64,000 bases of DNA from Rhodocyclaceae bacterium (GCA_018262775.1 JADFDU010000044.1:62001-126000); one strand, 5' to 3'; shown: positions 7,689-17,935, numbered from the stretch's first letter. The notes: generated by a model from the sequence alone, not told the origin. Made by a program: numbers and translations.

Positions 7689-10073
7689 TCAATTGGGCTG
7701 CAGTGACCCCACCGCAGTCATCTCAAAGGGTTCACTGGCGTCTTGCGACTCTGGCAGCGTCCAGGCGAACGCGACGCGACTCCCGACGGGCAACGATGCG
7801 GTGGGCAATTTCACAGAGTGAATGTCCGTCAGTTCACAATGTGTTGTCAGCACGCGCCAGTCGCTGTCGCCTTCGGTGCGCCATCGTACCGATGCTGTAT
7901 CCAGCAAGTTGATGCGCAGGTCGCTGCCCGCAAGAAATGTCCGGGACGGTGCATTCTTGCCCCAGACGGACGTTGCGGGTTGCGCGACTTCGCCCTTGTA
8001 CCTTTCAATAACGTCAAGCGGGCAGTCGAATGCCCGCCCAAGCTGGTTGGATAACAGCAACTTAATGAATTCCGCATGCGCCCATGCCAGCGGCATCGCG
8101 GACCCGGTCGGCACGCCTGACACACGCCCGCCTGCCTCGTCCAGATCCACATCCCAGATCTGTTCCGGCAACATGCCGTTCCCTCCGGCCATCGCGCACA
8201 TGGCTGTCAGGAAGGGTTGTGCGCTATCGCCCGCCAGCATTTCGTAGTGGCCGCGCTCGCCTGTCAGCAGTGGCCACAGGCGCCCCACCCCTGTGCCATC
8301 ATAGGCAGAACCATCCGCATGCTCGCCGTAACCGTCTTCGTTGTAGCGATGCCAGGACGGGCCAGAGGGCGTGGCCACGCGCAACACGGCATCCGCAACA
8401 GCGACAGAGTCCCGTACCCAGGCATTCTTGGGCGACCTGAGTCCGAAGCGAACCAGTTGCAGAAAATCGTTGGCGACCTGCTCTTTTGCCGCCAAGCCAG
8501 GATCCGGGCTGCGGTTCTTGATGGATAATTGCCGGTCGGCGGCAGCCGGGTCCAGGAGCACGCCTGGCGGCGCGACGCGAATGTAGTGTCCTGACACGTT
8601 GGCCTTTTTTGCCAGGGAGGTGTCCCGTACGTAAAGCCAGGATTCGATTCTGGCGTTCCAGTCATCAGCGATATCATTCAGAAGGGTTCGTTCGCCGGCC
8701 TCCAAAAACTGCGCTCCGGACACCAGCGCCGCGATCGACACTGCCAGCGTAAACGCATTGATCCCCCGGTCCTCCTCCCAGCGATCCTGATCCGTAACCG
8801 GACCCATGCGTGCGATGAACGACAGCGCCCGACGGACCATATCTGCAACCTCGATGCCCTGCAGCGCATTTCGTTCTTTCAGCAGAGCGGCCAGAATGAC
8901 GGGCATCGCGGTTTCATCGAGCTGAATGCCGTGCCAGACAGGCGTGCCCCCAAGCCACTGATTCTGATTCCAGTGGCCGTCTTCGTGTTGAGTGGCGATC
9001 AGGTAGCGCAATACATTGCGTGCCTCCTCTTCGCCACCGGCACCCAGAAGTGCTGTGGCACATTCAACCAGGTCACGCGGCCAGACCAGATGGTAGCCGC
9101 CGCGTGAATCGCTCGTATTGCCCCAGGGAATGCTGAGACTCGCGACAAGTCCGCCCGCCTGTGTCTTGTCCATGTGACACCGCAGCACCATTCTGGAGGT
9201 TGCCCACTGCGCATCGATATCGGGTGAAATCGGCCGCACCTTCGATGCCGTGTGGCAATCCCGATGCCAACCAGACCACGCCGCAACATGCTCGCTCCAG
9301 GACTGCTCGAACGGCCGCGCCAGCGCCGCGAGGGCCAGTGTCGCAGCAGCGCCGCGTGACGGGCCGAATCCAAGCGCCAGTGTGCAATCCCGCGTCAATT
9401 CACCCAGCAACGCGACATTGCCGGGCCCGGCGCGTTCGTGCGACCAGGACATGACGCCATTTTGATTGAAGTCCTGCCAGCCGTCGCTAAAACCCACATA
9501 GCCTGCGCTCCGCCGACCCATCGCGTCCCTTTGCGAGCGATCAACGGCCGCCAGTGCGAGTGCGTATGGCCCTTGCTCTGCCCACAGCAATTTCCGACTG
9601 TAGTGCTGCCCCACGCCTGCAATGTTGTTCCGTCCCGAACCGCCAAGATGCGGCGCAAGCAAAACGAAGGGTTTCAGTTCCGGGTCACCCTCGAGTCGTA
9701 CATCGATTAGCAACGCATCGCGAAGCAGGTCAGGTACGATCCTGACGGTCAGCGTAAAACGCTCATGACGGTGCACGACCGTCGGCGCCGGGACGCCAGG
9801 TTGCGGCAATACAAGCTCGTAATCATTGAGGCGCTTGATCTCGCACCAAAAACCCGCATTGTCGGCAACAATGAATCCGAGATCCCTGATTTGCGGCTGG
9901 TCGACACGTGGATAGTAGACCTCGTTGAGGATGCCGAATCCGAGCGTAAACCAGACACGGCTCGGGCCAAGTGATGTGCCAACAATGTCTTTCGCGCTGG
10001 AAGTCCAGGTCGGATCGATGCCGGGTGAGCCGGGCGCATCGTCCGCCGGCCAATTCGCTTCCTCGGTTTCCAT
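7689..10073 (-). CDS. glycoside hydrolase family 15 protein (glucoamylase/glucodextranase-like)
   Basis: 794 residues without a signal peptide, so probably cytoplasmic. The N-terminal beta-sandwich (about 20-275) is followed by an alpha/alpha barrel (about 285-690) and a C-terminal tail domain. Barrel landmarks are GGYHLVWPRDLVECA (326-340), WNQNQWLGGTPVWHGIQLDE with the likely acid E387, and LLTGERGHYE with the likely base E606. GH15 enzymes release glucose from non-reducing ends of alpha-glucans or dextrans; an intracellular role in glycogen or maltodextrin turnover is an inference. A GGGAG ribosome site precedes the ATG. No glycogen genes are adjacent. Confidence 0.85.
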   Translation of the reverse strand: METEEANWPADDAPGSPGIDPTWTSSAKDIVGTSLGPSRVWFTLGFGILNEVYYPRVDQPQIRDLGFIVADNAGFWCEIKRLNDYELVLPQPGVPAPTVVHRHERFTLTVRIVPDLLRDALLIDVRLEGDPELKPFVLLAPHLGGSGRNNIAGVGQHYSRKLLWAEQGPYALALAAVDRSQRDAMGRRSAGYVGFSDGWQDFNQNGVMSWSHERAGPGNVALLGELTRDCTLALGFGPSRGAAATLALAALARPFEQSWSEHVAAWSGWHRDCHTASKVRPISPDIDAQWATSRMVLRCHMDKTQAGGLVASLSIPWGNTSDSRGGYHLVWPRDLVECATALLGAGGEEEARNVLRYLIATQHEDGHWNQNQWLGGTPVWHGIQLDETAMPVILAALLKERNALQGIEVADMVRRALSFIARMGPVTDQDRWEEDRGINAFTLAVSIAALVSGAQFLEAGERTLLNDIADDWNARIESWLYVRDTSLAKKANVSGHYIRVAPPGVLLDPAAADRQLSIKNRSPDPGLAAKEQVANDFLQLVRFGLRSPKNAWVRDSVAVADAVLRVATPSGPSWHRYNEDGYGEHADGSAYDGTGVGRLWPLLTGERGHYEMLAGDSAQPFLTAMCAMAGGNGMLPEQIWDVDLDEAGGRVSGVPTGSAMPLAWAHAEFIKLLLSNQLGRAFDCPLDVIERYKGEVAQPATSVWGKNAPSRTFLAGSDLRINLLDTASVRWRTEGDSDWRVLTTHCELTDIHSVKLPTASLPVGSRVAFAWTLPESQDASEPFEMTAVGSLQPN

Positions 10074-10185
10074 TGTTTACTCCCTTCGGTATCCGGAAAG
10101 AAAAATCAGTCGATGTGGCGATGGCTGCTTTACAGGGGCGGTATCGAATAAGTGAATTCCCGGCGTAATGCTGCACTGGCTGACC

Positions 10186-10890
10186 TTATTTTGCGGCCTG
10201 GGCCAGCTTCTGCTCGAGTTGAGCAATAGGGATGGCGCCGGGAATGCGCTCGCCGCTGGGGAGGAAGATCGTCGGCGTGCCGCGGATGTTGTACTTCTGG
10301 GCAAGTGCGAGGACCTTTTCAATGGGTGCATCGCAAGTGCCGGCGGCGGGGGCCGTGCCGTTCACCATAAGATCGCTCCAGGCCTTGGCCCGGTCGGCCG
10401 CACACCATACCGCCTTCGCCTTCTCGGCCGAGTCCCGCGACAGGATGGGCAGCAGGAAGGTATAGATCGTTACGTTGTTGATGCCCGTCAGTTCCTTCGC
10501 CAGTTTCTTGCAATAGCCGCAATTCGGATCCTCGAAAGTGGCGAAGACGCGCTTGCCGTCGCCCTTGACGGTCTTCACTGCGAGTTCCAGCGGCAGGTCG
10601 GCGAATTTGATGGCGGAGAGTTTGTTCAGCCGCTCCTGGGTCAGGTTCTGACGTGTCTTGGTGTCGATGATGTTGCCGGTGAGGATGTAATTCACCTTCT
10701 CGTCGGTGTAGAGGATTTCGCCGCCAACCACCACCTCGTAGAGTCCGAGGATGTTTGTCTTGCGTACACCTTCGGGTTTTGCGCCGACTGCGGCTTCGAC
10801 CGCCTGTTTGACCTTGGCTTCGTCGGCCAGGGCATTTCCAGCGAGCAGCAAGAGGGCGAGGCAGGCGCTTGAGAATAGTTGTTTCAACAT
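10186..10890 (-). CDS. dsbC: DsbC-type periplasmic thiol:disulfide interchange protein
   Basis: 234 residues from the ATG at 10890. The signal peptide is about residues 1-23 (hydrophobic core ACLALLLLAGNALA). The N-terminal dimerisation domain is followed by a thioredoxin domain with the redox motif CGYC in DPNCGYCKKLAKEL and the cis-proline loop RGTPTIFLP. A second cysteine pair (WCAAD...GTCD) matches the structural disulfide of DsbC. It isomerises wrong disulfides in the periplasm. Lies 23 bases downstream of the ubiH-like gene on the same strand, probably co-transcribed. Confidence 0.92.
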   Translation of the reverse strand: MLKQLFSSACLALLLLAGNALADEAKVKQAVEAAVGAKPEGVRKTNILGLYEVVVGGEILYTDEKVNYILTGNIIDTKTRQNLTQERLNKLSAIKFADLPLELAVKTVKGDGKRVFATFEDPNCGYCKKLAKELTGINNVTIYTFLLPILSRDSAEKAKAVWCAADRAKAWSDLMVNGTAPAAGTCDAPIEKVLALAQKYNIRGTPTIFLPSGERIPGAIPIAQLEQKLAQAAK

Positions 10891-10913
10891 GATGTCTCCG
10901 AGGGGGAATGGGG

Positions 10914-12071
10914 TCAGCCGAGCGCGTAGCGCACCAGCGTGTTGCGTACGACAGGCAAGCTGTCCGTGAGGTTCAATCCGAGGTTGCGAAAGGCGGCAAG
11001 GGCCGGGTGCTGCGGTCGGAACAGCCTTTGCAGTCCATGCGTGGCCCATTGTAGCAGGGCGACCTCCTCGGCCCGGGCACGCGCGTAGCGTCGCAGCGCC
11101 CTTTCGTCGCCGCAGTCGCGGTGTGCCGGCAAATCAAGCAGGGTATGTGCCAGGGTGCGCGCGTCGAGAAAGCCGAGGTTGATGCCGTGGCCGGAGAGTG
11201 GATGGAGGGCGTGGGCGGCGTCGCCGACGAGGGCCAGGCGCGGCGCGACGATGCGCGGTACTTGCATCATCCGTAGCGGGAAGGCCGTCGGCGGCGTGAG
11301 GGGCCGTAGCGCGCCGAGCCGGTTTGCGCCTGCGCCGGCAATGCGCTGGCTGAGCGCACCCTCATCCAGCGCGAGCAGTTCGCGGGCATGGGCTTCCGGC
11401 GTCGACCAGACGACGGAGATGCGATTGCCCGTCAACGGTAGCCAGGCCAGCACGCCGTCCGCGCGGAACCACTGGAAGGCTGTGTTGTGGTGCGGCTTCT
11501 CGCATTCGAAATTGGCCACCACGCCCATTTCACCATAGAGCAAAGTGTCGGCTTGCAGTCTGGCCTGCGCGCGCACCCAGGAGTCGGCGCCGTCGGCGCC
11601 CACCACCAGCGTCGCCTCCAGCGTTTCACCGGAAGTCAGTCCCAGCGATACGGTGTCCGCGCGGATTTCCAGGCGCTGCGGTTGCGCCGGGCAGAACAGC
11701 GTGACATTGCCTTGGCGCTTGACGGTTTCCCACAATTCGCGCTGCATGAGGCCGGATTCGACGATCCAGGCAAGCTGATCGACGCCGCTGTCGTAGGCGG
11801 AAAAAATCAGCCGCCCATCGGCATCACCGCGGATATCCATGTCGTAGACGGGCGTGAGGCGCTCGGCATCGAGATGTTGCCAGGCGCCGATTTCCCGCAG
11901 AAAGCCCTGTGCGGACGGGCTGATGGCATAGATGCGGCTGTCCCAGCCAGCAGGGGCCGGTGCGGGAGGTCGGCCCTCGACGAGCGCGATGCTATAGTGG
12001 CTGCTCTTGAAGGCGGCGGCAAGACTGGCGCCGGCGAGGCCAGAGCCGACGATAATGATATCGAAACGCAA
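10914..12071 (-). CDS. UbiH/UbiF/VisC/COQ6-family FAD-dependent hydroxylase
   Basis: About 385 residues. The N-terminal FAD Rossmann motif is DIIIVGSGLAGASLA, and the second FAD motif is ALVGDAAHALHPLSGHGINLGFLDA; VVGADGADSWVR is the DG motif. This family hydroxylates the ubiquinone ring; which position cannot be decided here. No ATG exists upstream of the Rossmann fold: in-frame TTG codons at 12146, 12131, 12122 and 12071 are the candidates. I choose 12071, immediately before the fold, with a weak GAGTG ribosome site. Downstream dsbC is probably in the same transcript. Confidence 0.85.
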   Translation of the reverse strand: MRFDIIIVGSGLAGASLAAAFKSSHYSIALVEGRPPAPAPAGWDSRIYAISPSAQGFLREIGAWQHLDAERLTPVYDMDIRGDADGRLIFSAYDSGVDQLAWIVESGLMQRELWETVKRQGNVTLFCPAQPQRLEIRADTVSLGLTSGETLEATLVVGADGADSWVRAQARLQADTLLYGEMGVVANFECEKPHHNTAFQWFRADGVLAWLPLTGNRISVVWSTPEAHARELLALDEGALSQRIAGAGANRLGALRPLTPPTAFPLRMMQVPRIVAPRLALVGDAAHALHPLSGHGINLGFLDARTLAHTLLDLPAHRDCGDERALRRYARARAEEVALLQWATHGLQRLFRPQHPALAAFRNLGLNLTDSLPVVRNTLVRYALG

Positions 12072-12170
12072 TTTTTCACTCGGGGAAAGGACCGATTCTG
12101 CATTGTGACGTGACGCGACCAACCTTGACAAGGCTTTGCTGCACAACGATAATTCGCCCCCTTCCCCAGT

Positions 12171-12247
<77 letters not shown>

Positions 12248-12277
12248 CCCCCTCCCCGCAAGCCCCTGCTGGTTCGC

Positions 12278-12283
12278 TATAAT
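12278..12283 (+). promoter_or_regulatory. possible -10 element upstream of the small gene at 12312
   Basis: A perfect TATAAT hexamer lies 28 bases before the ATG at 12312 and just after the tRNA-Met gene. No convincing -35 is present, so this is a weak call for the promoter of the miaB operon. Confidence 0.35.
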
Positions 12284-12311
12284 TGCCTAATATCAAAGCC
12301 AAAAGGCGTGC

Positions 12312-12698
12312 ATGAATCCAATCGTCTCGGCCATCATCAGCAGCATCATAGACAGCATTCTCGAGTCGGCGATGACGCCGGCGCCAGCGCCAGTGGTGCC
12401 CCCAAGCGCGCCACCTGGCGTCGTGCGACCCGCCCTGCAGAACGGCCCGCTGGCAGTGATGAGCCCGCCCAGCAACGGTTACGCCCAGTTCGGCGACAAG
12501 ACGCTGCAACTGGCGGCGAGCCTGCAGATCCGCGATACGCAGAACCGCATCGTCATGTCAGGCAGCCTGCAGCAGCCGGTGCCCGTGCTGTACAAGATCG
12601 ATGCATACGGCTCCGTGCAGCGCGTCTGGGTGCTGACGCCCGAGGAGGCGGAGGTCGCCGACGAGCTCATCAAGCAGAAGGCTGCGCAGAAGCAGTAG
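12312..12698 (+). CDS. hypothetical protein preceding miaB
   Basis: 128 residues. An amphipathic or hydrophobic N-terminus ([17 protein letters not shown]) is followed by a proline/alanine stretch (about residues 22-45) and a globular C-terminal part ending in a Lys/Gln-rich tail. I do not recognise the family. The stop codon overlaps the GTG start of miaB by one base, so it is translated in the same operon. The codon pattern matches its neighbours. Membrane association or export is possible but no cleavage site or lipobox is evident. Confidence 0.65.
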   Translation: MNPIVSAIISSIIDSILESAMTPAPAPVVPPSAPPGVVRPALQNGPLAVMSPPSNGYAQFGDKTLQLAASLQIRDTQNRIVMSGSLQQPVPVLYKIDAYGSVQRVWVLTPEEAEVADELIKQKAAQKQ

Positions 12699-14032
12699 TG
12701 ACCAAGAAGCTCTATATCAAGACGTTCGGCTGCCAGATGAACGAGTACGACTCGGACCGCATGGCCGACGTGCTCGCCGCCAGCGAGGAGATCGAGAAGA
12801 TCGACTCCCCCGAAGACGCCGACATCATCCTCTTCAATACCTGCTCGGTGCGCGAGAAGGCGCAGGAGAAGGTGTTCCACGATCTCGGCCGCGTGCGCCA
12901 TCTGAAGCAGGCCAAACCCCATCTCGTCATCGGCGTCGGCGGTTGCGTGGCGAGCCAGGAAGGCGACGCAATCATCAGGCGCGCGCCCTATGTGGACATC
13001 GTCTTCGGCCCGCAGACGCTGCATCGCCTGCCGCAACTGATCCGTGAGCGGCGCGCCTCCGGGCGACCGCAGGTGGACACTTCCTTCCCCGAGATCGAGA
13101 AATTCGACTATCTGCCGCCGGCGCGGGTGGAAGGCTCCTCGGCCTTCGTCTCCATCATGGAAGGCTGCAGCAAGTTCTGCAGCTTCTGCATCGTGCCCTA
13201 CACGCGCGGCGAGGAAGTCTCGCGGCCGCTCGACGACGTGCTGGCGGAGATCGCCGGACAGGCGGCGCAGGGTGTCCGGGAGGTGACGCTGCTAGGCCAG
13301 AACGTGAACGCCTACCGCGGCCTGATGGCGGACGATGAGACTGCCGACCTCGCCTACTTGCTCGACTGCGTGCACGACATGCCCGGCATCGAGCGCATCC
13401 GCTACACGACCTCGCACCCGCGCGAGATGACGCCGCGCCTGATCGAGGCCTATGGCCGGCTGCCGAAGCTGGTCTCCCACCTGCATCTGCCGGTGCAGTC
13501 CGGCTCCGACCGCGTGCTGGCGGCGATGAAACGCGGCTACACCGTGCTCGAATACAAATCCATCGTGCGCCGGCTGCGCGCGGTGCGGCCGGACCTTTCG
13601 CTGTCGACGGACTTCATCGTCGGCTTCCCCGGCGAGACGGAAGCGGACTTCGAGGCAACCATGAAGCTGATCGAGGATGTCGGCTTCGACGCCTCCTTCA
13701 GCTTCCTCTACAGCCCGCGCCCCGGCACACCGGCAGCGGAGCTGGCGGACGACACGCCGCAGGAACTCAGGGCGCAGCGCCTGATGCGCCTGCAAAAACG
13801 CATCGAGTCGCAGGCACAGGCCATCAGCGCGGCGATGGTCGGCACGGTGCAACGCATCCTCGTCGAGGGCGTATCTAAGAAGGATGCCGCCGAGCTGACG
13901 GGGCGCACCGACAACAACCGCATCGTCAATTTCACCGCCCCGCTGCGGCTGGCTGGCGGCTTTGTTGACGTCTCCATTACTGCCGCGCTACCGCACTCGT
14001 TGCGCGGCGAGATCGCCATCCGGGAATCGTGA
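12698..14032 (+). CDS. miaB: tRNA-2-methylthio-N6-isopentenyladenosine methylthiotransferase MiaB
   Basis: 444 residues, GTG start directly after the upstream stop. The UPF0004 domain has the three cluster cysteines ([29 protein letters not shown]); the radical-SAM domain has the CxxxCxxC motif in [15 protein letters not shown]; a TRAM domain (about 375-440) closes the protein. It methylthiolates i6A37 in tRNAs reading UNN codons. The order miaB-phoH-ybeY-corC-lnt is conserved, and the phoH start overlaps the miaB stop (GTGA). Confidence 0.97.
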   Translation: MTKKLYIKTFGCQMNEYDSDRMADVLAASEEIEKIDSPEDADIILFNTCSVREKAQEKVFHDLGRVRHLKQAKPHLVIGVGGCVASQEGDAIIRRAPYVDIVFGPQTLHRLPQLIRERRASGRPQVDTSFPEIEKFDYLPPARVEGSSAFVSIMEGCSKFCSFCIVPYTRGEEVSRPLDDVLAEIAGQAAQGVREVTLLGQNVNAYRGLMADDETADLAYLLDCVHDMPGIERIRYTTSHPREMTPRLIEAYGRLPKLVSHLHLPVQSGSDRVLAAMKRGYTVLEYKSIVRRLRAVRPDLSLSTDFIVGFPGETEADFEATMKLIEDVGFDASFSFLYSPRPGTPAAELADDTPQELRAQRLMRLQKRIESQAQAISAAMVGTVQRILVEGVSKKDAAELTGRTDNNRIVNFTAPLRLAGGFVDVSITAALPHSLRGEIAIRES

Positions 14033-14994
14033 AAGCCAAACCAATCGAATTCGTGCTGTCCCCCGTGGACAACCAGCGCCTGGCGAACCTGTGCGGTGCG
14101 CTGGACGAGAACCTGCGGCAGATCGAGGCGGCCTACGACGTGGCCATCACCCGTCGCGGTGAGCGCTTCAGCGTACACGGCCAGCCGGCGCAGTCGACGC
14201 AGGCGGCGAATGCGCTGCGCCACTTCTACGCGGAATCCGCAGGACATCTTTCCGTCGATGCCATCCAGCTCGGCCTGGTGGAGCTGGCCAACCGTGGCCA
14301 GGCCGGCCAGCCGGCGCAGGGACTGCTCACGCGCAAACCCGAATTGCACGGCCGCACGCCGCGTCAGGTGCAGTACCTGCGCCAGATCCAGGAGCACGAC
14401 ATCACCTTCGGCATCGGCCCGGCGGGCACCGGCAAGACCTATCTGGCCGTGGCCAGCGCCGTCGACGCCTTCGAACGCGACCAGGTGAGCCGCATTGTGC
14501 TCACGCGTCCGGCGGTGGAGGCGGGCGAGCGCCTCGGCTTCCTGCCGGGCGACTTGGCGCAGAAGATCGATCCCTACCTGCGACCGCTCTACGATGCGCT
14601 CTACGACCTGATGGGCTTCGACAAGGTGGCCAAGCTCTTCGAGCGCCAGGCCATCGAGATCGCACCGCTGGCCTACATGCGCGGACGCACGCTCAACCAC
14701 GCCTTCATCATTCTCGACGAAGCACAGAACACCACGCCGGAGCAGATGAAGATGTTCCTCACGCGCATCGGCATTGGCGCCAAGGCGGTGGTTACCGGCG
14801 ACGTCACGCAGATCGACCTGGCGCGCGGCACGAAGAGCGGGCTGATCGAGGCGGGCCGCATCCTGCGCGAAGTGCGCGGCATCGCTTTTACCAATTTCCT
14901 CGCCGAGGATGTGGTGCGCCATCCGCTGGTGGCGCGCATCGTCGCCGCCTATGAAAAGCATGAGCACAGCGTCCGTGGCCAAGGCGAGAAGTGA
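14029..14994 (+). CDS. phoH: PhoH-family ATPase (PhoL-like)
   Basis: 321 residues, GTG start overlapping the miaB stop. A Walker A motif [14 protein letters not shown] (about residues 125-138) and Walker [12 protein letters not shown] define the PhoH ATPase core, with an N-terminal KH-like extension (residues 1-100). PhoH proteins are RNA-associated ATPases, often encoded next to ybeY; a role in rRNA or mRNA processing is inferred from that linkage. The name refers to phosphate-starvation induction in E. coli, but no Pho box is seen here. Confidence 0.93.
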   Translation: MKAKPIEFVLSPVDNQRLANLCGALDENLRQIEAAYDVAITRRGERFSVHGQPAQSTQAANALRHFYAESAGHLSVDAIQLGLVELANRGQAGQPAQGLLTRKPELHGRTPRQVQYLRQIQEHDITFGIGPAGTGKTYLAVASAVDAFERDQVSRIVLTRPAVEAGERLGFLPGDLAQKIDPYLRPLYDALYDLMGFDKVAKLFERQAIEIAPLAYMRGRTLNHAFIILDEAQNTTPEQMKMFLTRIGIGAKAVVTGDVTQIDLARGTKSGLIEAGRILREVRGIAFTNFLAEDVVRHPLVARIVAAYEKHEHSVRGQGEK

Positions 14995-15022
14995 AGCGAA
15001 ACGCCTGCCAGCCAAGGAAGGC

Positions 15023-15469
15023 ATGGCCGGGGGCAGGTTGTCGCTCAGCGTCCAGTACGCAACGGATGACGCAACGGATACGGATGGGCTGCCCACGCGC
15101 GCCGAGGTGCGCAAATGGGTGCGTGCGACCCGGCCGGGGGCGGCGGAACTGACCGTGCGCTTCGTCGACGCAGAGGAAGGGCGCCAGCTCAATGCGCACT
15201 ACCGCGGCAAGGACTGCGCCACCAACGTGCTGAGCTTTCCATATGCGCGCGCGCCGGTGCTGGCCGGTGATCTGGTGCTGTGCCTGCCGGTGGTGCTGCG
15301 CGAGGCGGCAGCGCAGGGCAAGCCCGCTGCCGCCCATTTCGCCCACCTTGTCGTGCATGGTATGCTGCACTTACAGGGATACGATCACGGCACGGACGCC
15401 GAAGCATGTGCCATGGAGCGCATGGAACGCGAGGTTCTGGCCCGGCTCGGCTTTCCCGACCCTTACTGA
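15023..15469 (+). CDS. ybeY: endoribonuclease YbeY
   Basis: 148 residues. The zinc-binding signature [15 protein letters not shown], with three histidines, is intact near residue 115. YbeY acts in 16S rRNA 3' maturation and ribosome quality control. The frame is open upstream inside phoH; the ATG at 15023 has an AAGGAAGG ribosome site just before it, and gives a protein of usual length, so I prefer it to the in-frame ATG at 14960. Ends three bases before corC. Confidence 0.92.
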   Translation: MAGGRLSLSVQYATDDATDTDGLPTRAEVRKWVRATRPGAAELTVRFVDAEEGRQLNAHYRGKDCATNVLSFPYARAPVLAGDLVLCLPVVLREAAAQGKPAAAHFAHLVVHGMLHLQGYDHGTDAEACAMERMEREVLARLGFPDPY

Positions 15470-15472
15470 TTT

Positions 15473-16306
15473 ATGGAACCCTCTCCCAGTCGACCGTCGC
15501 TGCTCGAACGCCTCTCCGCATTGCTGATGCGCGAACCGGAGGATCGTGAGCAGCTCGTCACTCTGCTTCACTCCGCCTTCGAGCGCAACCTGCTCGACGC
15601 CGACGCGCTGTCGATCATCGAGGGCGCGCTCGCCGTCTCGGACATGCAGGTGCGAGACATCATGGTGCCGCGTGCCCAGATGCAGATGATTCCGATTGAG
15701 GCTTCCGCAGCGGACATGACCGCCACGGCGATCGACACGGCGCACTCGCGCTTTCCCGTCACCGGCGACAACAAGGATGATGTGATCGGCATCCTGCTTG
15801 CCAAGGACCTGTTGCGCCTGCAGGCCGGCGAGGACGTTGCCGTGCGCGACATGCTGCGGCCGGCGATCTTCATTCCCGACTCGAAGCGACTCAACGTGCT
15901 GCTGCGGGAATTCCGCGCCTCGCACAATCACATGGCGATCGTCGTGGACGAATATGGCGGCGTCGCCGGCCTCGTGACCATCGAGGACGTGCTTGAGCAG
16001 ATCGTCGGCGACATCGAGGACGAATACGATTTCGACGAGACCTCCGACAATATCCTGCTCGACCATGCTGGGCACTACCGCGTCAAGGCGACCACCGAGA
16101 TCGCCGACTTCAATGCCGCCTTTGACACGCACTTCAGCGACGAGGAATACGACACCTTCGGCGGCTTGGTGATCCACCATCTGGGCCGCCTGCCCAAGCG
16201 CGGCGAGAACGTGCAGATCGACGGCCTGCGCATCCAGGTGCTACGCGCCGACAGCCGGCGGGTGCACACCCTGCTGGTGGACCGGCCGCAGACGCCTGCC
16301 GCATGA
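15473..16306 (+). CDS. corC: CorC/YbeX (HlyC/CorC family) CBS-domain protein
   Basis: 277 residues. Two CBS domains (about 65-185) with VSDMQVRDIMVPRAQMQ and AIVVDEYGGVAGLVTIEDVLEQIVGDIEDE, then a C-terminal CorC_HlyC transporter-associated domain (about 200-275) with YDTFGGLVIHHLGRLPKRGE. It lacks the DUF21 membrane domain, as expected for CorC/YbeX. Implicated in Mg/Co efflux and, with ybeY, in ribosome metabolism in studied species. Its stop overlaps the lnt start (ATGA), so translation is coupled. Confidence 0.94.
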   Translation: MEPSPSRPSLLERLSALLMREPEDREQLVTLLHSAFERNLLDADALSIIEGALAVSDMQVRDIMVPRAQMQMIPIEASAADMTATAIDTAHSRFPVTGDNKDDVIGILLAKDLLRLQAGEDVAVRDMLRPAIFIPDSKRLNVLLREFRASHNHMAIVVDEYGGVAGLVTIEDVLEQIVGDIEDEYDFDETSDNILLDHAGHYRVKATTEIADFNAAFDTHFSDEEYDTFGGLVIHHLGRLPKRGENVQIDGLRIQVLRADSRRVHTLLVDRPQTPAA

Positions 16307-17811
16307 GGCGCGCCGTGCCGCGCCTCACGGCGGCATTTCTGCTCGGCACAGTCTCGGTATTCGGATTCGCCCCATTCCACCTGTTCCCCATCCCGCTCAT
16401 CACCCTGGCGGCGCTCGCCGCGTTGTGGCAGGGGGCGACGCCGCGCGCGGCGGCGATGCGGGGTTTCGCATTCGGTGTGGGCTGTTTCCTCGCCGGCGTC
16501 TCCTGGGTGTATGTCAGCATGCACGTCTTCGGCGGTATGCCGCCGCTGCTGGCGGGTGTGGCGGCATTCCTCTTCTGCTGCGTGCTGGCAGTGTTTCCCG
16601 CCCTCGCGGGCTTTGCCTTCGCCCAACTGCGTAGCGGACGCCTGTGGGCGGATGCATGGCTCTTCGCTTCCGCCTGGACAGTCGCGGAATGGCTGCGCGG
16701 CTGGGTGCTGACGGGTTTTCCCTGGCTGTCCTTCGGCTACGCGCAGACGCCGCCCAGCCCGCTTGCCGGCTATGCGCCGCTGCTCGGCGTGCATGGCGTG
16801 GGCTTCGTTGCTGCGCTGGTCGCTGCATTGGTCGCCGCGCCGGTCGCCGTATTGTGCGGACTGACTTTCCACCGGCGCGCGCACTGGCTGCCGAGCGGAG
16901 TAGCGATTGTCGCGCTGCTGGGTGTCGGGGCGGGACTGGCGGCGATAGACTGGACGCAGCCCCTCGGCAAACCGGTGACGGTGAGCCTGCTGCAGGGGAA
17001 CATCGAGCAAAGCCTGAAATGGAAGCCGGAACGCCTGCAGCAGTCCCTCGACACTTATCTGCGTTTGGCGCGCGCGCATCCGGCGCAGCTGATCGTGCTG
17101 CCGGAAACCGCGCTGCCGCTCATGCTCGAGCAGCTGCCGCGCGATTACGTCGCCGCACTGCGCCGCCCGGCGCAGGACGGCAGCGGCGATGTGCTGCTCG
17201 GCATCGCCGCGCAGGATGCGCAGGGACGCTACTACAACAGCGCCGCCGGCTTTGTGCGGGAGAATGAGAACGTCCAGGTCTATCGAAAAAGCCATCTCGT
17301 GCCCTTCGGCGAATTCACGCCACCGGTCTTCGCCTGGACTCTGGCGCTGCTGAACATACCGATGTCGAACTTCTCGCCCGGCGCCGCCGTCCAGCTGCCG
17401 CTGATGCTCGCCGGCCAGAAAATCGCGGTGAACATCTGCTATGAGGATGTCTTCGGCGAGGAAATCATCCGTGCCCTGCCCGAAGCGAGCCTGCTGGTGA
17501 ATCTCTCCAACACGGCCTGGTTCGGCGACTCGCTGGCGCAGCCGCAGCACCTGCAGATTGCCCAGATGCGCGCCCTGGAAACCGGCCGGCCCATATTGCG
17601 CGCCACGAATACCGGCATGACTGCCATCGTCAGTCCGCACGGCCGCATCGAGCGCGTGCTGCCACCCTTCAGCGAGGGCGCGCTGGTCGGCGAGGTGAGC
17701 GGCTACACCGGCGCCACGCCATATGTGCGCTGGGGCAATGCGGCGGTGCTGCTGCTGGCCGGTCTCGGATTGATTGCGCCTCTGCTGGTTTTACGCCGCA
17801 GTGCACATTGA
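16303..17811 (+). CDS. lnt: apolipoprotein N-acyltransferase
   Basis: 502 residues. The N-terminal part holds about six membrane helices; the C-terminal part is a periplasmic nitrilase fold. The catalytic triad is visible: Glu in IVLPETALPLM, Lys in VYRKSHLVPFGEF and Cys in VNICYEDVFGEE. It adds the third acyl chain to lipoproteins at the inner membrane, and mltA and lptE in this window are lipoproteins it would mature. Last gene of the miaB operon, followed by a strong terminator at 17901. Confidence 0.96.
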   Translation: MRRAVPRLTAAFLLGTVSVFGFAPFHLFPIPLITLAALAALWQGATPRAAAMRGFAFGVGCFLAGVSWVYVSMHVFGGMPPLLAGVAAFLFCCVLAVFPALAGFAFAQLRSGRLWADAWLFASAWTVAEWLRGWVLTGFPWLSFGYAQTPPSPLAGYAPLLGVHGVGFVAALVAALVAAPVAVLCGLTFHRRAHWLPSGVAIVALLGVGAGLAAIDWTQPLGKPVTVSLLQGNIEQSLKWKPERLQQSLDTYLRLARAHPAQLIVLPETALPLMLEQLPRDYVAALRRPAQDGSGDVLLGIAAQDAQGRYYNSAAGFVRENENVQVYRKSHLVPFGEFTPPVFAWTLALLNIPMSNFSPGAAVQLPLMLAGQKIAVNICYEDVFGEEIIRALPEASLLVNLSNTAWFGDSLAQPQHLQIAQMRALETGRPILRATNTGMTAIVSPHGRIERVLPPFSEGALVGEVSGYTGATPYVRWGNAAVLLLAGLGLIAPLLVLRRSAH

Positions 17812-17900
17812 CCTGATAAGACAATGGAGGGAAAATCCAGCCCCGTTATCTGGCCAGTTCAGGCAAGGCAGGTTGAAAAGCCTGTCGTGGGAGGAAGGGA

Positions 17901-17930
17901 AACGGGGACCGAGGTCCCCGTTTCTTTTTT
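17901..17930 (+). terminator. Rho-independent terminator of the miaB-lnt operon
   Basis: A ten-base perfect stem (AACGGGGACC / GGTCCCCGTT, 17901-17910 and 17913-17922) runs directly into TCTTTTTT on the plus strand. On the minus strand the stem is followed by C-rich sequence, so termination is mainly for plus-strand transcripts. Confidence 0.9.
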
Positions 17931-17935
17931 ACGGC

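Noticed and set aside
7659-7695. GAATTG...CAATTC hairpin as an amt/GH15 terminator
   Set aside because: Only six pairs with a ten-base loop and no U-tract on either strand.
13708-15192. 494-residue minus-strand open frame
   Set aside because: Antisense to miaB and phoH; those genes are certain.
16075-17640. 521-residue minus-strand open frame
   Set aside because: Antisense to corC and lnt, and low-complexity.
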